The notes below the pieces were generated by a model, which did no database searches, was not told where the DNA came from, and saw nothing but the letters and a program-made list of their open reading frames with translations. From the NCBI GenBank assembly GCA_035509315.1, contig DATJLS010000044.1:35143-99142 (forward strand): DNA of 64,000 bases, read 5' to 3'. Below are positions 61,498-64,000 of this stretch, in pieces; within the stretch, counting starts at the first letter, position 1; every line of letters begins with the position of its first letter. Source of the stretch: JAKAWQ01 sp035509315 (GTDB taxonomy: Bacteria; Pseudomonadota; Alphaproteobacteria; Acetobacterales; Acetobacteraceae). The position numbers and the translations under genes are program-made.

Positions 61498-62433
61498 CTA
61501 CCCGCTCGCCATCCAATCCTCGATCAGCCTGCGGGCGATCGAGTCGAGCCGCGGCAGATTGAAGCCGAGGCTTTCGTGCGCCGCGATCTCGTCGCGGGTG
61601 AACCAGCGCGCATCGCGCAGTTCCTCCGGGTCGATCGTGATCTCCTCCGAGAGGGCCTCGGCGTAGAAGCCGAGCATGATCTGGCCGGGGAAGGGCCAGG
61701 GCTGGCTTGAATGGTAATCCACCCGGCCGACCTGGACGCGCGTCTCTTCGAGAACCTCGCGGGCCACCGCCTCTTCGAGGCTTTCTCCCGGTTCGACGAA
61801 GCCGGCGAGGGTGGAATACATCCTCGCGCGCGGGAAACGGTGCGAATGGCCGAGAAGCGCCCGCTTGCCGTCATTCACCAGCATGATCACGGCCGGGTCC
61901 GTGCGGGGGAAATGCTGCGTATTGCAGTTCGGGCATTGCAGCACGTGCCCGGCACTGGCAACACGGACAGCGGTGCCGCAGACGCTGCAGAATTTCGTCC
62001 GCGTCCGCCAATGCATGAGGCCGCGCGCATGGGCGAGCACGGCCGCCTCCGCCGGCGGCAGCAGGCCGGGGACGGCGCGGAGATCGGTGAACTCGCCATC
62101 TGTTCCCCCGGGCAGGACTCCCGGATCTTCCGTGCCGAGATCGAAGGCGAAGACCGCCCGCCCGCCCATCAGGCCGAGGAAAGCCCACGGGAATGGCCCT
62201 GTGCCGTCCGGCGCGCAGAAGGGCGCGCCGGCCGAGGCGGGCAGGAACACGGCTGCGGGCCGGCCGGACTCGGCGTCGCGGAGCAGGCTCTTCGCCTGCC
62301 AGACCGGCAGGAAGAGGCTGCCGGGATCGGCGAGCGCGGCGGCGATCCATTCTGCGTCTTCCCGCCGATGCACGGCGCGGTCGAGCGGGCTTCCGGTATA
62401 GGGGTTCGGGCGGCGGGCGAGGATCAGGACCAC
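61498..62433 (-). CDS. nudC: NADH pyrophosphatase
   Basis: A 311-aa Nudix hydrolase that cleaves NAD(H) and removes NAD caps from RNA. A four-Cys zinc ribbon is present (CSVCGTAVRVASAGHVLQCP, then NC). The Nudix box is GFVEPGESLEEAVAREVLEE then TRVQVG. The C-terminal block is SSQPWPFPGQIMLGFYAEAL, characteristic of NudC (SQPWPFPxS type). The start is GTG 62433. It is convergent with the epimerase gene. Confidence 0.92.
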   Translation of the reverse strand: MVLILARRPNPYTGSPLDRAVHRREDAEWIAAALADPGSLFLPVWQAKSLLRDAESGRPAAVFLPASAGAPFCAPDGTGPFPWAFLGLMGGRAVFAFDLGTEDPGVLPGGTDGEFTDLRAVPGLLPPAEAAVLAHARGLMHWRTRTKFCSVCGTAVRVASAGHVLQCPNCNTQHFPRTDPAVIMLVNDGKRALLGHSHRFPRARMYSTLAGFVEPGESLEEAVAREVLEETRVQVGRVDYHSSQPWPFPGQIMLGFYAEALSEEITIDPEELRDARWFTRDEIAAHESLGFNLPRLDSIARRLIEDWMASG

Positions 62434-62530
62434 GGGCGAAGCGGCTGCTCAGGCATGCGCGGAAGGGTCGCATGCGTCGCCGGGCCACACAACCCGCTGA
62501 CGGGGCGGGGGGCGCGTGCTAACTATGCGT

Positions 62531-62626
62531 GGGGGGTCGGCGATGGACGGGCGCCTCGCGAACCCGGTCAGGTCCGGAAGGAAGCAGCCGCAACGAGTTT
62601 CCGCCCGGGTCGTCGTTCGGCTCCCC
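62531..62626 (+). ncRNA. ffs: signal recognition particle RNA (4.5S, small bacterial type)
   Basis: The diagnostic SRP domain IV motif GGTCAGGTCCGGAAGGAAGC is at 62566-62585. The flanks can pair into the expected long hairpin: GGGGGGTCGG at 62531 with the complementary CGG-CTCCCC at the 3' end (62618-62626). The RNA binds Ffh and guides ribosomes to the membrane. An open reading frame runs across it but is not coding. Its position just upstream of dnaX is a common alphaproteobacterial arrangement. Ends are approximate. Confidence 0.92.
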
Positions 62627-62693
62627 ACCCCGCAACACGCCTTCCCAGGATCGCGCCGCGCCGGCTCGCTCCCGCGGGCGGGCGTCGGCAAGG

Positions 62694-64000
62694 ATGGCGC
62701 TCCCGCTCCTCAGCATGGCCGGCCTGTTCGACGATCCCCCCCCGCCCTCGGGTCCCGGCCTCTTCGCGGATGCGGAGGGAGCATCGGCGCCCACAGCGAC
62801 CTCGGCCACGCCGCAGGCGACGCCCTATCGGGTGCTCGCGCGCAAATACCGGCCCCGGCTGCTTTCCGACCTGATCGGCCAGGATACGCTGGTGCGCACG
62901 CTCGCCAATGCGTTTGCGACCGGGCGGGTGGCGCATGCCTTCATGCTCACGGGCGTGCGCGGGGTGGGCAAGACGAGCACTGCCCGCATCATTGCCCGCG
63001 CGCTCAACTGCACCGGGCCGGACGGGGCGGGCGGGCCGACGGCGGAGCCCTGCGGGGTCTGCCCGAACTGCACCGCGATCCTGGCCGAGCGCCACCCGGA
63101 TGTGATCGAGATGGACGCGGCCTCGCGCACCGGTGTCGATGATGTGCGCGAGATCATCGAGGCGACGCGCTTCCGCCCGCTCCAGGCGCGCAAGAAGGTC
63201 TTCATCGTCGATGAAGTCCATATGCTCTCGCGCAATGCCTTCAACGCGCTGCTGAAGACGCTGGAGGAGCCGCCGCCGCACGTTTGCTTCGTCTTCGCGA
63301 CCACCGAGGTGCGAAAGGTGCCGCTCACGGTGCTTTCGCGCTGCCAGCGTTTCGATCTTCGCCGGCTCGATGTCGCCGAGCTTGCGGCGCATTTCTCCCG
63401 CGTCGCCGAGAAAGAGGGGGTCGCCGTCACGCAAGAGGCGGTGGCGTTGATCGCCCGTGCCGCGGATGGCTCGGTGCGGGACGGGCTCTCGCTGCTCGAT
63501 CAGGCCATTGCGCAAAGCTGGAGCGGCGAGCAGGCGCCGATTGGGGCCGACGCCGTCGCCGCGATGCTCGGCATGGCCGACCGCGCGGCCGTGATCGACC
63601 TGATGGAGGCGGTGATGGCGGGCAAGCCCGCCGAGGCCCTCGCGCTCACCGATGCGGCGCATGCGCGCGGCACCGATCCCGGGCTGCTGCTTTCCGATCT
63701 TGCCGAGTTTCTGCATACGGTGAGCCGGCTCAAGGCCATTCCCGCGCTCGCCGGGAGCGCGGAACTGCCCGAGGCTGAGCGCAGGCGCGGCGCGGCGCTG
63801 GCCGAACGGCTTTCGGTGCCGGTGCTCGGCCGTGCCTGGCAGATGCTGCTGAAGGGGATTCAGGAGGTGGAGAGCGCGCCGGACCGGCGCGCGGCGGCCG
63901 AGATGGTGCTGATCCGCCTTTGCTACGTGGCCGACCTGCCGCCGCCGGGTGAGCTGGTGCGCACGCTCACCTCAGTCGGCGCTGAGGCCAGCCTTGGGGC
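62694..64000 (+). CDS. dnaX: DNA polymerase III subunits gamma/tau (C-terminus beyond window)
   Basis: Clamp-loader ATPase subunit. Walker A is GVRGVGKTSTARIIARALNC, followed by the zinc-binding cysteines (PCGVCPNC with the preceding LNC). Walker B is KVFIVDEVHMLS, with the sensor region FATTEVRKVPLTVLSRCQRF. The open frame continues to the right edge with no stop, about 435 codons seen. The start is uncertain between ATG 62694 and ATG 62715; the latter gives the family-like MAGLFDDPPPPSG. Neither has a strong ribosome-binding site. The tau-specific tail is outside the window. Confidence 0.95.
   Translation, partial: MALPLLSMAGLFDDPPPPSGPGLFADAEGASAPTATSATPQATPYRVLARKYRPRLLSDLIGQDTLVRTLANAFATGRVAHAFMLTGVRGVGKTSTARIIARALNCTGPDGAGGPTAEPCGVCPNCTAILAERHPDVIEMDAASRTGVDDVREIIEATRFRPLQARKKVFIVDEVHMLSRNAFNALLKTLEEPPPHVCFVFATTEVRKVPLTVLSRCQRFDLRRLDVAELAAHFSRVAEKEGVAVTQEAVALIARAADGSVRDGLSLLDQAIAQSWSGEQAPIGADAVAAMLGMADRAAVIDLMEAVMAGKPAEALALTDAAHARGTDPGLLLSDLAEFLHTVSRLKAIPALAGSAELPEAERRRGAALAERLSVPVLGRAWQMLLKGIQEVESAPDRRAAAEMVLIRLCYVADLPPPGELVRTLTSVGAEASLG

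Noticed and set aside
62516..63142. 208-codon open frame across the SRP RNA and dnaX start
   Set aside because: The SRP RNA motif and the dnaX frame explain this DNA; the frame has no recognisable protein.
1..64000. tRNA or rRNA genes and CRISPR arrays
   Set aside because: No cloverleaf-like sequence, rRNA motif or regularly spaced repeat series was recognised by eye; a tRNAscan or CRISPR search was not possible here.

Overview
The window is GC-rich with dense, often overlapping operons. It reads as chromosomal DNA of an alphaproteobacterium, most likely Acetobacteraceae (Rhodospirillales), possibly Acidiphilium-like. The grounds are overall codon and base composition, an acdS/acdR pair, a ComEC of alphaproteobacterial shape, and a small SRP RNA directly upstream of dnaX. 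The genus is inference.

Region 1 (1-25.3 kb) is devoted to import and oxidation of sugars or sugar acids. A divergent GntR/FCD regulator, cut by the left edge, faces a roughly 10 kb operon. That operon encodes two complete CUT2 (ribose-type) ABC importers around an Ldh-family dehydrogenase. A TrbM-like conjugation remnant abuts its end. Next come ACC deaminase (acdS) with its divergent Lrp-type regulator, then decayed IS6 and IS3 transposases and a broken GntR-SDR gene pair. A second operon (15.4-25.3 kb) holds a CUT1 importer without an ATPase, a galactonate-dehydratase-like enzyme, a CUT2 permease and binding protein, an unusual ATPase-permease fusion of 826 residues, and an SMP-30-type lactonase. 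Together these could take up an aldose, lactone or aldonate, hydrolyse a lactone and dehydrate the aldonate. No downstream kinase or aldolase is visible.

Region 2 (25.3-41.2 kb) is an accessory graveyard. It carries decayed pieces of ISL3, IS701, IS481, IS110, IS3 and three IS5-type transposases. Scattered among them are a CPA1 cation/proton antiporter with a C-terminal cyclic-nucleotide-binding-like domain, two tiny lipoproteins, a secreted hypothetical, a UPF0149/SEC-C pseudogene, a truncated alcohol dehydrogenase, and a broken tandem PA-IL/LecA-like beta-sandwich protein. A DUF763 gene and a TetR (internally deleted)-glycosylase-hypothetical cluster close the region.

Region 3 (41.7-55.4 kb) is conserved housekeeping: MsrB, DUF1348, a threonine-synthase-like/DSD1-like pair, an M20 hydrolase, a FUSC membrane protein, DUF1178, glutaredoxin, ComF, a four-domain rhodanese, TMEM175/DUF1211, a methyltransferase, an RgpF-like protein and ComEC.

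Region 4 (55.4-61.5 kb) is a LacI-controlled sugar operon: D-2-hydroxyacid dehydrogenase, LacI regulator, an FrcBCA-like importer and a psicose/tagatose-3-epimerase-like enzyme. Its binding-protein gene is interrupted by a single in-frame TAG. Region 5 is nudC, the SRP RNA and the 5' part of dnaX, which runs off the right edge. No tRNA, rRNA or CRISPR array was recognised.
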